In this document: positions 22,496 to 33,162 of the stretch, piece by piece
Layout: every line of letters begins with the position of its first letter
How positions within the stretch are numbered: the first letter of the stretch is position 1
Source of the DNA: Oryzias latipes
Lineage: Eukaryota > Chordata > Actinopteri > Beloniformes > Adrianichthyidae
DNA: 64,000 nt
Assembly: GCF_002234675.1 (NCBI RefSeq)
Contig: NC_019863.2
Span: 2,408,609 to 2,472,608 of the forward strand
Reading direction: 5' to 3'
Notes under the pieces: generated by a model
Told to the model about the DNA's origin: nothing
The model's input: only the letters and a program-made list of their open reading frames with translations
Database searches by the model: none
Program-made: the position numbers and the translations under genes

Positions 22496-24286
22496 GTACA
22501 AAAAGGCTCTTTTTCTTCTGTCTTCTCTAAAGCTTCTGGTTCTTTGGAATTGAAGGACGCTCTTATATGCTCAACAGACACAGCTGCCCTAATTGTTTTA
22601 GTGTACAAACAATCTAATTTTTATTGGCTTTAGTCATTAATGTTTAAATAAAAAGCTGTTCAGGTTGGAGGTTTTAGAGCACATGAACAAAAAAATCAAG
22701 CACTGACATCTATATACACATATATAGGTGTTGATTTGTAATTTCTGTTTAGGTTGCAGATGGAATATATCGGAGCTACAACATAGTTTTTTTGAAAGCA
22801 GCATGTTTTTTAATGCATGCACAGTCCGTGTTGCATATGATACATCTTTTGCAAGCTTTCAGCTCATCGGAATTGCTATGGTTTGTCCTGTTCTGTGAAT
22901 GGAACCCAACACACACATAACCTACTTTAAATGTTTTTTAAATTTGATTGTAGTTGTTTGACATCTTTGGAAGTATGGAGAGACGGGAGGAGGTGTAGGA
23001 GTGTGTTTTTCTATTCACTGACAGGATTAGCTTTGGTCAGTGAGCTTGCATTTGTGCATTGAGAGGATGTTTGCTTGAAAAGTAGATTTCACACGCTGCT
23101 GCTTGGTGGAAAAAAAAGGCATTTTCTTCTGTCCCTTTCTGTCTGAAAACAAGGATGCATTCATTTGTGAATAAAATTATGTGTTTTTGCAACTTAAATG
23201 ACTTAATGTCCCAATCTGATCATCTTTTAAAATACTTTTAAAGCGTCCCCAGTGGTCTTTTATTTATGAATATAATGTTTTTAGCCAAAATTTAAAAAAA
23301 ACAGAGTTTCCTAGGACATAGTTTCTGCAGAGCGGCAGGAGTAAATTAGGAATTTGCCTCTGAGTTGTGGGCCATTGGTGCAGAGTAAACCCGCCCCCAT
23401 TTCCCAACACCCCTCTGTTTAAATGCATCCCCACTAGCTTACAGCCCCTCACACCCCCCACCTAACATTTCCAAGGAAACTCTCCCGTCCCCATATCACT
23501 CGTAGAAAACTTTATTTTAACTGGCAACAGTTACGATTTTTTCTGTTTTAGGCTTTGATAAAAGTTTTTTTTTACAATTCTTAACACTTTTGGGTTAGGG
23601 TAAGCTGCACTTTCTTGTCTGCAGCCAGGTCCCTCTCCAGTTCTCTGTTGGTGGAGGACACATAAAGGTAATTAAGCTTAAATTAGCATTTGTGAGTATT
23701 TCTTTATTCAAATCATTGTGAATCAGGAGCAGACGCAAACAAAAATGCCGTTGGAATACACTTTCAGCGGTAACGTAGAAGCTACGGCAACGAGCCACAA
23801 GCTGCCTGTTCTGCTTCCTTCTGACACGTCCACTTGTAGATAGAGGGACCTGGCTGCAGACAACATGGCGCCTTACATCATTGGCCGGAAGCGGAAACGA
23901 TACAACTTACCCCAACCCTAAACAAAAAGGCTTCGGAAGTAGAAATGTAGTTTTTTTCGAGGGATATGGGGGGACTTCTGGTTCCAGTTCAGGACTTCTG
24001 TCAGGCTCTCTTGGAAAAATCCCACAACAACATGTTAAAACACCAAAAGCCCCATTTTCATTGGAGTGGGTCTTTAAAGGTGTCTTAATATGAGGGTGAG
24101 CTCTGGATTACCATTCACGCTGCCCAAAATCTGTTTAGATTGTTTTGCTTTTGTTAATGTAGATCTCTGCAATAACAGCCTGTTTAAGAAGTTTTTTAAA
24201 TTCCCACAAATGTCACAAAAGCTCATTTGTACAAATAATAGGCAAACATACAGACAGATTCTCTCCTCTTCTTCTTTTTATTTTAG
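22496..24286 (+). other. Predicted gpr61 5'UTR intron with R2 fragments
   Basis: This roughly 1.8-kb interval has no coding signal. It carries an R2 right half in minus orientation (23,213-23,480), an R2 segment in plus orientation (about 23,640-23,860) and an R2 end in minus orientation (about 24,030-24,080, ending GGAGTGGGTCTTTAAAGG). Confidence 0.45.
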
Positions 24287-24500
24287 GGTGAATTGTGACC
24301 GATGGCAGAAATGGTGATTTTCTTGAATGGACAGAATTGGTAGCCCGCGGCCGTCTTGGATCGCAGCACCATCATCTGGAGCGCATCGCAACTTTGGATC
24401 TAAATTTCAAGCCATTGCTTTCTGGCCTGACCTTCTGGCTTTGAAGGATGGGTGATGGAGCTGTGACTGATCCTGCCTGCCTGCCTCACCGCACCCTTCA
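24287..24500 (+). promoter_or_regulatory. gpr61: gpr61 leader within the coding exon
   Basis: Runs from the predicted acceptor to the ATG. It contains short upstream ATGs (for example at 24,302 and 24,448) out of frame with the receptor. These, with the poor start context, suggest translational damping. Confidence 0.45.
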
Positions 24501-25904
24501 ATGGAGCCCGTGTGGAACTCCTCCCACACACCTCCACAGCCCACATCCAACATGTCTGCCTCCTTTCAGCCTGAGGGCTGGGCTCTGTCCCAGTCGCTAG
24601 CCATGCTGGCGATGCTGCTCATGGATCTGCTGGCTGTGGTGGGTAATGTGGCTGTCATGGCGGTCATTGCCAAGGCTCCCCAGCTCCACAAATTTTCCTT
24701 TGTTTTCCACCTGTGCGTGGTGGACCTGCTGGCAGCCCTGGTGCTGATGCCCCTCGGCATGCTCTCCAGCCGAGCCTTCTTCGGAGAGGCTTTGTGCAGG
24801 AGCTATCTGTTTCTCAGCGTGTGCCTCGTCAGTGCTGCCATTCTGTCCATCTCTGTCATCAACGTGGAGCGTTACTACTACGTCATACATCCCATGCGCT
24901 ATGAGGTGAAGATGACGGTTGGCCTGGTGGCCTCGGTGCTGGTGGGGATCTGGGTCAAAGCTCTCACCATGTCTGCTCTGCCACTGATCGCTTGGTTCCT
25001 CCAAGGTGGGAGAACTCCTCTTCTGGAGAGCGGTGGGGTTGGAGGAGGCGGTGGAGGGGCCGTCCCGTCCCCCCCGGCTCAGGGTCACAGGCGCTGCTCA
25101 CTGCACTGGACTGGGGGAGGGTCAAACCGCTTAGCCTTCATGGTCCTCTTCACACTGGTGTATTTCCTGTGTCCGCTGCTGGTCATTCTAGTTGTGTACT
25201 GCAACATGTTCAAAGTGGCTCGGGTGGCGGCCATGCACCACGGCCCCCTGCCTACCTGGATGGACACCCCGCGTCGCCAGCGGTCAGAGTCCCTCAGTAG
25301 CCGTTCAACCATGGTCACTAGCTCGGGGACTGGCTCCGGGACTGACAGAGCGACGCCACATCGGCCCTTTGGGGGAGGAAAGGCTGCAGCGGTGTTGGCA
25401 GCTGTGGGTGGGCAGTTCCTCTGCTGCTGGCTGCCTTACTTCACGTTCCACATGTATTCGGCTCTGGCTGCCAGCCCACCTGCTGCATTGGCCTCTCTGG
25501 AGGAGGTGGTCACGTGGATCGGCTACTTCTGTTTCACCTCCAACCCCTTTTTCTACGGCTGCCTCAACAGGCAGATCCGCGAGGAGCTGGGAAAGCATCT
25601 GCCCTGTTTGTTCCGCAGAGCCGGGGTGGAAGTCGAGGACAGGCTGCCAAGCCGCGAAGGATCCATAGAGGAGAATTTTCTACAGTTTCTTCAGGGCACT
25701 GGCTGCAACCTGGATCCTCAGAACTCACGCAGCACTTCCAGTCCAAAGGGGGAGGCCTGCTGCCCCGTGGCTCATTCTCAGCCGGCCGAGCCAGCCCAGC
25801 CTATCCCCATCGATTTCCGTATTCCTGGACAAATAGCAGAGGAAATGTCAGAGTTTATTGAAATCGAACACACAAAAAGCAACCACATATATACAGACAA
25901 GTAA
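24501..25904 (+). CDS. gpr61: GPR61, orphan biogenic-amine-like class A GPCR (467 aa)
   Basis: This is a seven-transmembrane receptor without an established ligand. Mammalian GPR61 signals constitutively through Gs and is mainly a brain protein linked to feeding and body weight. Seen here: glycosylatable N-terminus (NSS at 6, NMS at 17), TM1 with GNVAVMA (N49), TM2 with VDLLAAL (D75), TM3 ending NVERYYY (an ERY motif at 123-125 in place of DRY), C99 and C199 as the likely disulfide pair, TM6 CWLPY (309-313) and TM7 NPFFY (348-352). The tail blocks RLPSREGSIEENFLQFLQGT and DFRIPGQIAEE are hallmarks of GPR61. The second extracellular loop contains a seven-residue-scale glycine run (178-186) that appears to be a local expansion. 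The start at 24,501 has a weak context (T at -3, G at +4). Met18 is an in-frame alternative, and several ATGs lie upstream in the leader. Coding is in a single exon. It lies between amigo1 and ampd2, as expected. Confidence 0.95.
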   Translation: MEPVWNSSHTPPQPTSNMSASFQPEGWALSQSLAMLAMLLMDLLAVVGNVAVMAVIAKAPQLHKFSFVFHLCVVDLLAALVLMPLGMLSSRAFFGEALCRSYLFLSVCLVSAAILSISVINVERYYYVIHPMRYEVKMTVGLVASVLVGIWVKALTMSALPLIAWFLQGGRTPLLESGGVGGGGGGAVPSPPAQGHRRCSLHWTGGGSNRLAFMVLFTLVYFLCPLLVILVVYCNMFKVARVAAMHHGPLPTWMDTPRRQRSESLSSRSTMVTSSGTGSGTDRATPHRPFGGGKAAAVLAAVGGQFLCCWLPYFTFHMYSALAASPPAALASLEEVVTWIGYFCFTSNPFFYGCLNRQIREELGKHLPCLFRRAGVEVEDRLPSREGSIEENFLQFLQGTGCNLDPQNSRSTSSPKGEACCPVAHSQPAEPAQPIPIDFRIPGQIAEEMSEFIEIEHTKSNHIYTDK

Positions 25905-28075
25905 GTTTCATTGAGGTTTTATATACTGAAAACACCTAAAAATATTACAAATATCAGGATTTTTTTTTCCATCGTTGCAAAAACTGTCAGGACAGTTCAT
26001 TTGTGGGATTTTCTCTCATCTTTCATTGTTTTGGCTCTAATTACTGATTAAGTAAATCATACAGCTTAATGCAATGTGATGCGTTTGATGATTGGGAAAA
26101 AAAGGGAAATTACTGTTACATTGGCTGTGCATTAGCCTTTTACGCAACCTCTCGGAGCAGTAAACGACTCAGTGAATTCATGTTTTAAAAAGCTTTTTTT
26201 AATAAAACAAAAAAAATACTTTGCAAGAAGAGGGTTTTATTTCACAAAGAAACAAATGGGTCATTTTGGGGAATTTTCTTCTGAGTTGAAATTAAGGAAC
26301 ACTTGTTAGATTAGAACCAGCTTCTTGTTTGGTTGTGTTTTAGAAAGATTTGCCTTCACTGGTCAGCAATGAAAAGGAAGCAGTTCCACACAATTTTAAC
26401 TTGTGTTTAACTAAGAAGTCACTCATTAGAAAATGAAAAGAGGACTGGAATATGGAAAATAACAGCCACAAATGGAATAAAGGGTTTCTGTGTTTTAGAA
26501 ATTTACCAAGATTGTTAGGTTGTTAGTTGAGTCAGGCTAAAAATAATCAACGATGAAGAGTACAACAGGGGTGTCCAAAGAGGGGCCGATTTGGTGAGGT
26601 CACAATGTGTGAGCTACAACCGTTTGGCCTGCATTTAACAAATGCAAATGAACATTTTCCTGAAATGGGATACTTTTTATTTCATTACATAGAAGGAATT
26701 AGATCTAAAAACATGTTTTACTAAAAACACTGTAAACTTCATTTTTTAAGGCCAAAAATAAAATGAAGAAAAAGTCTGTCTGGCAAAAAAATCTTTTGTT
26801 TACATTAAATCTGGGTACATATGAAATGTTACATACTATACACTATTAAATTCTCACTGTAAATTTCTAAATGTACATTTTGTGAACTGGCAAATAACAG
26901 AAACAGTGATCTTATTTTGATCACAGAAAGGAATCTGTTCTTGTCGTTTGGCCCTTAAGGCTCTGAAGGTCAGTAGCCACAAGCTGTCGCCACAGGTTTA
27001 CAACAGCTTATGATGTAATTTACCGTTAAGAAACTGCACACTCGGTTCTTTAAAGAGCTGGGAGCCATATTTTATTAATTTCATGACAGGAATGGTGGAA
27101 ATTTAAATGTGGGCTACATTTGGCCGGACTTTGGACATGCCTGGTGTACAGATTGTGGCCTAAACCCTCACAAACAGGCTGTTTACAAAGCTTTTTCTTT
27201 CCAAAAAGTTATTTATTCTTCTTTTAATATTCTAAAAAGCAAATCTTATGCTACAAGCCAACTTTCTAACTCATGTTGAGGTTCTCTGAGCTTTCTGCCA
27301 TATGTTGTATTTATCTATGTGTTTGGATATAGATCTTAAAGCAGTATTTTCATGTTGCACTGCTTGACACTCAAATGTGATTCTTACGTTGCTTTATGTA
27401 CTAAAGTGTGTGTTCTAACTTGGTAAAAGTGTAAGTTTGGGTTGTGTGTGTCACTCAGTGAGTGAGTTCTTCTTTGTATACGGTGACATAAAGCATCCGT
27501 GGTTCAGTTCAGGACAAAGAGGTTCATATTTTGTTTGTTTTTTTGTAGTGCAGTTGCTGCCATCTTCACATTTCTCAGCTTTTCAGGGGGTTTTCTACTG
27601 ACGGAGCATACAGATACTTTACCTTGATCCACTCTGCTTGTCAGGGTTTATTACAGTACCTCAGTGCAGGAAATGATCTTATTTTCTAATCACGTGTTTT
27701 GTCAGGTATAAAATTTGCACATTAGAGGTTTTAAAAAAGTGAAGTGATGGGGGAATGTGATACTGAAAGCTGAGAGTGAAGACTTTACATGTCAGTTTGA
27801 TGGAGGGGCATTTTTTAGAAATCTGTTCTGGGATACGTGTGTGGAGATATTTGGACACACGAATGACTCCAGGAACATTTCTTATGTACTATGGAAACAG
27901 GGTTTTTAACGCTGCTTTTTTCAGAGGGTGTTTCCGTGACATTACCAAATGAAACTCAATAGCTTGCTGAGTTTACTACCTTCTTCTCATCCTGTCTAAA
28001 CTGTGAATGATGTTGAACATTTGTGTTCTTATTTAAGTTTGTCCAGACATCTTTTAATGCTGTGATTAAAATAAA
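25905..28075 (+). other. gpr61: Probable gpr61 3'UTR
   Basis: AT-rich non-coding sequence after the stop. The first good poly(A) signal that I would favour is AATAAA at 28,070-28,075, in ATTAAAATAAAG. Earlier AATAAA hexamers exist (for example near 26,200 and 26,760), so shorter forms are possible. The last sense codon and stop (CAAGTAAGT) also look like a splice donor, so a longer C-terminal isoform through a downstream exon is conceivable. I see no such exon. Confidence 0.45.
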
Positions 28076-29619
28076 GAATAACTTCCACAGAAGAAAAAAA
28101 GATGAATGTGTTCAGATAAAAAAAAAAAACATTGCTTGAAATGGATGAAGAGGTCCTGTTGTAATAAAAAGTTTCTATGTTTTTAAATTATTTTGGATGC
28201 AAACTCATTTTTAGCTCTTTATTTGATACTTTTCTATTTATGTGGGGTCTTAACCTCTTTGTTTTCTATTTTTTATCACAAAGCGATGGTTGTGGGAGGA
28301 CACAGTCTAAACACTTTGACCTATAGGGATCAGTTCAGTTGTAAAGGTCAAAGCAGAGCGTTGTCATTCATCCTGCTTAAATAAAACAAACACAGAAGAT
28401 GCTCCAGCAGAAAGGAGAGCTTTTTCCTCTGCAAGGTTTGTCCTGACTGCCTTTTTTTTTTGTAAGATGCTGATGCATGACAGGCCTTGCTCCTCCATGA
28501 CCTCAGCCAGGCTGCCCCCAGCTCCAGGACGCTCTGCCATCCCCATGGCAATTATTACCAAGTGACATTTTTCACTGCTGTAGTGGGCGGTAGGAGGAGC
28601 CAGTCTCATTAGGGAACTGAACCAGAAAGGGTCTCCTAAAAATAACAGCATCATGGGCTTCTTCTACTGGTGAAACCATCAAGGTGAGACACAAACAACC
28701 CCATCATGCTGCTGTTTTAAAGCTTCTGGCTCAGTCTATTCTGTCTAACAACACAGAACTATCTTAACCTCCTAACTGAGGTTTGCGATCTCATTTGATC
28801 TGCCTGTTTTATTTCTCTTTGACACTTTGGGTTAAATTACTGTGGTAATATAACCCAAAGTGGGATGTCCACACATGTAGATGCCAGGTCTTGAGAGGCT
28901 AAATTAATAACGGGTAAAAAACAAAAAACATTTGAATTCATATTCACTTCAGATTAAAACATTTGTTCAGTTTTGGTTAATTTATTGCACCAATTTTTAA
29001 AGACAAAATCAGACTGAGGCTGGGTTTATTATTACTTAAAACAGTATTAATTTAGTTCAGTTTGGTTTAACCATAAAGTTATGTTGGTTTTTAATCAAAT
29101 TCTCCTTGAATTATAGTGGCGTTTGAATTGCAGCTCTATAAATATTAATGCATCCACTAATGAGAGAAATGGGATCATCACTCAAACTTGTAAACTTAGA
29201 ACTTGTAAAATTAGCAGCTAAATCAAATAATTATTAAAAATGACTTTTGAGAAAGGCCAAAGGTTTCACGTGATTTCTGTAGAAACCAGACTTCAGTCTT
29301 GAAAGCCCCAAGTCAGCAACCACTGATATGACTTCCTATTTTTTTCAATTTTGCTGCGTTCAGGAATTATTCTGCCTAGTTATACAAGTGACTAAATGAC
29401 ACTTCTGTAACAGTGCTGCTGTGACGAGTAGAGCGCAGAGATTAACAGGGATTGCATAACGCAATCAGAGATATGAGCCACTATCCAGATCATTCCTTAC
29501 TTGTGAATGGTGACTAATCAGTTAACTTTAAAGTAGTCAGGAGTTTATGAATTAAACTTTTTATTTAAAGTTTAATGGTACAAACAAAACCAAGAATCTA
29601 AAACAAAACTTAAACCCAC
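28076..29619. other. Intergenic DNA between gpr61 and ampd2
   Basis: No gene recognised. In the human order GNAI3 and GNAT2 lie between GPR61 and AMPD2. I see no G-alpha exons here (no GAGESGKS or DVGGQ coding). Confidence 0.45.
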
Positions 29620-31140
29620 ATAACAGGAGATCTTTATCCAAAACTTCAACCAGTGTGACTGAGAGTGAAATACCTGTACTGAACAGTGCAGGTGAAGTTC
29701 TCCAGATCCCTTGTATTTCTTCAAGATAATCAAGCGTAAATGAAATATGTGTATAAACAAACTGCTCCTATTGTCTCTGCTCCTTGCGCTCAGTGCGCCC
29801 TTGTCCAGCGCTCTCCTCATGATGTTGTTACTGGATTTTCCATAGTATCAAAAGTACATCACTTTGTCTTAAACTCAGGTGTTTGTGGATGCAGAATTCT
29901 CCTCTGTTTTATTTTGGGATTTAAGTGCCATTTGTGGAAAAACGCACTGTTATTAAAGCTTGTTAGGGTTAACTAAACTCCAAACAGGAAGTGAAAGGTT
30001 TTCTGAAACCTGTTAGGACAGTAACGTTGTAGCTAAACTGGTTAACTACTTCATTCCACTTGATACAAAGTAATATTCATGTTAAATCTTTTTGGGAATA
30101 CAGTTGTAAGTTTTCATCTTATTTTGAAAGTCTTCATAGCAACACGTATCTGAAGATTCTCTGAGCTAAAAATGTTGCTCCACATGTCAAGAACAGGACA
30201 TTGCCTAACTCTTCAGGAAACTCTTGAATGTTGTTGGACAACCTACATTTAAAACGTGGAGAAAGTGGTTCTGTCAGTTTTGTAGCTGAGTTTTGTTTAC
30301 CCGGACAGGCCACATTCTTTTCATTGAGGCTGACAACACACTACTTAGTAACCTAACTGTATGTTTTCTTGTTAGTGATATTGTTAACTTTTGTTAACTA
30401 TGAAGGACAAATGAGCTTTTTAGGCCAGGAACCTTTGCCGTTTGGTGGTCCTTAGTTAAAGATGCCAAATATTTGGAGTGGTTGACCTAATTATCTTGAC
30501 TTTGTTGGATGTTACGATTTTTTGGCTCCCTGTTGAGCTGTATTTAGTTCTCACCATTGACTAAGGGTTAAACAACAATTCGATTTACATTGACAAAATG
30601 ATTCATAGTTGATATCAGTCTATTTTGAACCATCCGTTTCATTGACCCAAAATGGATCCAGGACATCTTTATCCAAAACTTCAATCAGTGTGACTCAGAG
30701 AGAAATTCCTGCTACTGAACAGTGCAGGTGAAGTTTTCCAGATTCTTGATTTTTTCAAGATCATCAAGTGTAAATGAAAAATGTGTCCAAGCAAACAAGA
30801 ATGAATGTCAAATCCGTTCACATTTTAGTTTCCTAAGGTTCAGCGCACTATTGTATTTCCACATCCAAAGAATCCAAAGGGAACATTCTTAGAACATTCT
30901 AGCACACTGTATGGTCACATGACTTTGCTAGTGGAATGATGGACTGATCAGTTTTTGCTGCATTACATGTGTTGTTCATTGTGATGCACTCTGTCGTTTT
31001 TACGTTACAGTAAAACAGACCTACCAAATGGTATTTGCCTAAGTCAATATAATCAATTAAAAAAATTATTTTGAGATGATTTTATAGTATATAAATCAAT
31101 TCACAGATTAAGTCGATTAATCGTTACACCCCTACTGGTA
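29620..31140 (+). repeat. R1 long interspersed repeat, copy 1
   Basis: Shares ordered blocks with 42,600-44,690: GATTTAAGTGCCATTTGTGG, ACTTCATTCCACTTGATACA, GGACAGGCCACATTCTTTTC, and CCAAAGAATCCAAAGGGAAC. It ends in GATTAATCGTTACACCCCTA. An internal direct repeat of about 130 bp (29,626-29,760 and 30,661-30,800; CTTTATCCAAAACTTCAA) lies 1.03 kb apart. I found no protein coding. It is probably a non-autonomous DNA element, but the class is uncertain. Confidence 0.6.
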
Positions 31141-31412
31141 ATTAACAAACGTGTTTTATTTGATTGGGCTTTAATGGGTTTGTGGATTTTGTGAGAGGAA
31201 AATGATCTGGGATGATCATGAAGCCAATGAATGCACATCAAAGCAATCAGAACCTGCAAAATGATCAACAGTCCCACACTGATCCTTGACATCCAACTGC
31301 TGTTCTGTTCTGAAAAGTGAAAAACTTTAGTTTGGGTCAGGTAAGGATCTTCAGGGAAGATCTCCTCATTACAGAGCGACTTTCGCTTCCTGCCGCGTGC
31401 ATGCGATGTCAA
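31101..31412 (-). CDS. Candidate small single-pass membrane protein, divergent from ampd2
   Basis: A 103-codon minus-strand ORF whose ATG at 31,412 sits at the edge of the CpG-dense ampd2 promoter. The product has a basic N-terminus (MTSHARGRKRK), a soluble segment with EEIFPEDPYLTQTKVFHFSE, one clear transmembrane helix (about residues 45-63, ISVGLLIILQVLIALMCIHW), and a short basic tail. The last dozen codons (from about 31,140 down) lie in the end of repeat R1 (TAGGGGTGTAACGATTAATC), so the native C-terminus may be altered or the true gene may splice before it. I do not recognise the family. It could be a real small gene, a first exon, or chance. Confidence 0.35.
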   Translation of the reverse strand: MTSHARGRKRKSLCNEEIFPEDPYLTQTKVFHFSEQNSSWMSRISVGLLIILQVLIALMCIHWLHDHPRSFSSHKIHKPIKAQSNKTRLLITSRGVTINRLNL

Positions 31413-31990
31413 AGTGTCGCGTGGGGTTTGGTCGCGTGCTCGTTTTTCGTGACCCTCTGGGACACAGCCGCCGCGCGCAGATAAGTCTTATCTAACCGTC
31501 AGGAGGACACTCCTCCGCGGCTCCGGCAGTGCTGGAGGACACCAGGCGACCCTTGAACTCCCATCAGCGGAGAGCTCCCTCCAAACTTCCTTCTTCTCAG
31601 CCTGAGACCCGCTTTTTTCGACTGAAAACACCACATTTGGACCGCAACAAGGTGAAAACTACCTCTGAGCTGCACTTAATTTAACTCGACTCAGTTACTG
31701 ACAGTTCAGAAGCCCTCCCCCACCACCACCGGAAGTAGAATTATTAGTAATTAGAGCGTCGCTGTTGAACTTGTTAGTGGTTCATTTAGTAGTAGCAGCT
31801 TCAGGTTGACCTAGTGAGGACTTTGTTCGGTTGAAACGAACTCACAGGTCGCTAGCTAATGTCTGTGTTTGCTAGCCGTTTGGTTTAATGAGCTTTAAAA
31901 GTGTGTAAAGCTGCGTGTTTGTGTTCAGTCTTTTCTGCAGAGCGATCAGTTCCTGTCTGTCTGACTGTCTGCGGAGCTGCGACTACGACC
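31413..31990 (+). promoter_or_regulatory. ampd2: CpG-dense promoter and 5'UTR of ampd2 (distal)
   Basis: CpG is conspicuously frequent from about 31,380 to 31,560 (TGTCGCGTGGGG, GCCGCCGCGCGCAG, CTCCGCGGCTCCGG), in contrast to the depleted surroundings. No TATA box is evident, as expected for a CpG-type housekeeping promoter. The block leads into the small coding first exon at 31,991-32,000 and could drive transcription in both directions. Confidence 0.55.
31479..31493. promoter_or_regulatory. Palindromic double GATA site
   Basis: AGATAAGTCTTATCT is a perfect 7+1+7 palindrome made of two opposed GATA-factor motifs (AGATAAG), inside the CpG-dense promoter block. Confidence 0.4.
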
Positions 31991-32000
31991 ATGACCGACG
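31991..32000 (+). CDS. ampd2: ampd2 alternative first coding exon (Met-Thr-Asp)
   Basis: The sequence ACGACC-ATGACCGACG is followed by a consensus donor GTAAGA at 32,001. The exon contributes 10 coding bases (M, T, D plus one base). Exon 2 needs exactly one carried base, so splicing to 50,306 is in frame and gives MTD then Asp-Leu-Arg of exon 2. The ATG has A at -3. This would produce an isoform lacking the serine-rich N-terminus of the 36,873 start. Alternative first exons are known for mammalian AMPD2. Confidence 0.55.
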
Positions 32001-32189
32001 GTAAGACAGTCCGCTCAACCGCTGGGCTCCAGCTGTTTCCACGGAACTCATGTTGTTAGTAAATATTCTTCAGGGAACCAAACAAAAACCGTTAACCTTC
32101 AAGTGTAAACTGTTTAAATACAGAGTTAGGCATCATTAGTAAATATTTGCTATAGTTCAAAAACCCACTACGATCAAAGTTGTTGTTTT

Positions 32190-33021
32190 CTGTTGTTGAC
32201 GGTTTTTGTATTGAAATCGCTGTTAATCAGGAGCAGAAGAAAAAAGGCAGTTGGGAACAGGTTGTTTTCGTGACGTACAAACTCAACAAGCTCCCCTGCT
32301 ACGTTCCATTCAGATGCATCCACTTGCAGACAAATGGACCCATGAACGACTTGGTTTTCCTCGTCTGAGCTGGAATCTGGATCAGAACTGGACGGCTGGA
32401 TAGCTCTGATATTGCTCACTATTTTTGTTGCACCAGTATTGTAAGGTTTGGATTGTGAGGGGCTGTAAGCTATTGGGAAGGAGTGTAAACAGAGAGCTCT
32501 CAGCAATGGGGAGGACAAGGGAAAGTTGGGTTACCAGTGACTGTATAGAGAACTGGACTTAGTGAGTGTGACGTCACCCATAGAAAATGCTTTCGCCATC
32601 TTTCTGTGATACGGACGCCGTCATGTGGAACCAGACGATAGTGATTGGTCCGAGTCGATCTGAGTCAATGTTTCTATGGCAACTACTGTTGCTAGTAAGC
32701 TTGTTTGAATTTCAAACCTCTTCAGGTATCAGAGCCAGAGTGGTTATTCTGACCAATAAAATGAATAACAGCTTTGTATTTCGCTATAGAAGTCTATGGG
32801 ATTTTGGCTTCTTGGAGCCAGCAAGTACTTCCTGTTTGGAATGCAAGGGTGGAGGGGTCACTCAGTCCAGTACTCTACATACAGTAAATGGGTGTTACTC
32901 TTCGCCAATCGATCCGCACACAAAAGGTTTTTTCATTTAGTCTAAAAACGGTTTAATCATAATTAAAAGACCACTGGGAAAATTTTGAAAATAAATCAAA
33001 AGATTATCAGAGCGGGACTAT
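32190..33021 (+). repeat. R2-family copy with a nested element
   Basis: R2 landmarks run from TTAATCAGGAGCAGAAG through CAGATGCATCCACTTGCAG and TCTGAGCTGGAATCTGGATC. They resume at about 32,890 (TTAAAAGACCACTGGGAA) and end near GATTATCAGAGCGGGACT. The centre (32,533-32,890) is a different repeat. It lies in ampd2 intron 1. Confidence 0.6.
32533..32890 (+). mobile_element. Nested interspersed repeat, shared with 44,684-45,035
   Basis: It starts ACTGTATAGAGAACTGGACT and continues GTGAGTGTGACGTCACC, then GTGATTGGTCCGAG, TTTCTATGGCAACTA, GGCTTCTTGGAGCCAGCAAG and TACTTCCTGTTTGGAATGC. All of these have counterparts at 44,684-45,035. No coding potential. Confidence 0.6.
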
Positions 33022-33162
33022 AAAAAGTGTGTAGAACAGCTTATTCTTCATTGCTAACCAGTGAACTGCAAATTAAATGCAAATGTTCCTGAAATCCCAA
33101 CCAAACAACCCTGGAAATTTAGAAGAACTGGGTTATTTTTCAAGCTGAAATAAACTGAATTA

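Noticed and set aside
24566..25861. Several open frames on both strands across gpr61
   Set aside because: They are shadow frames of a GC-rich coding exon.
28364..28654. 96-codon minus-strand ORF with some good codons, and a plus-strand donor-like site (CATCAAG, GTGAGA) nearby
   Set aside because: No family resemblance, no matching acceptor or promoter, and the plus-strand frame has an early stop. Insufficient evidence for a gene.
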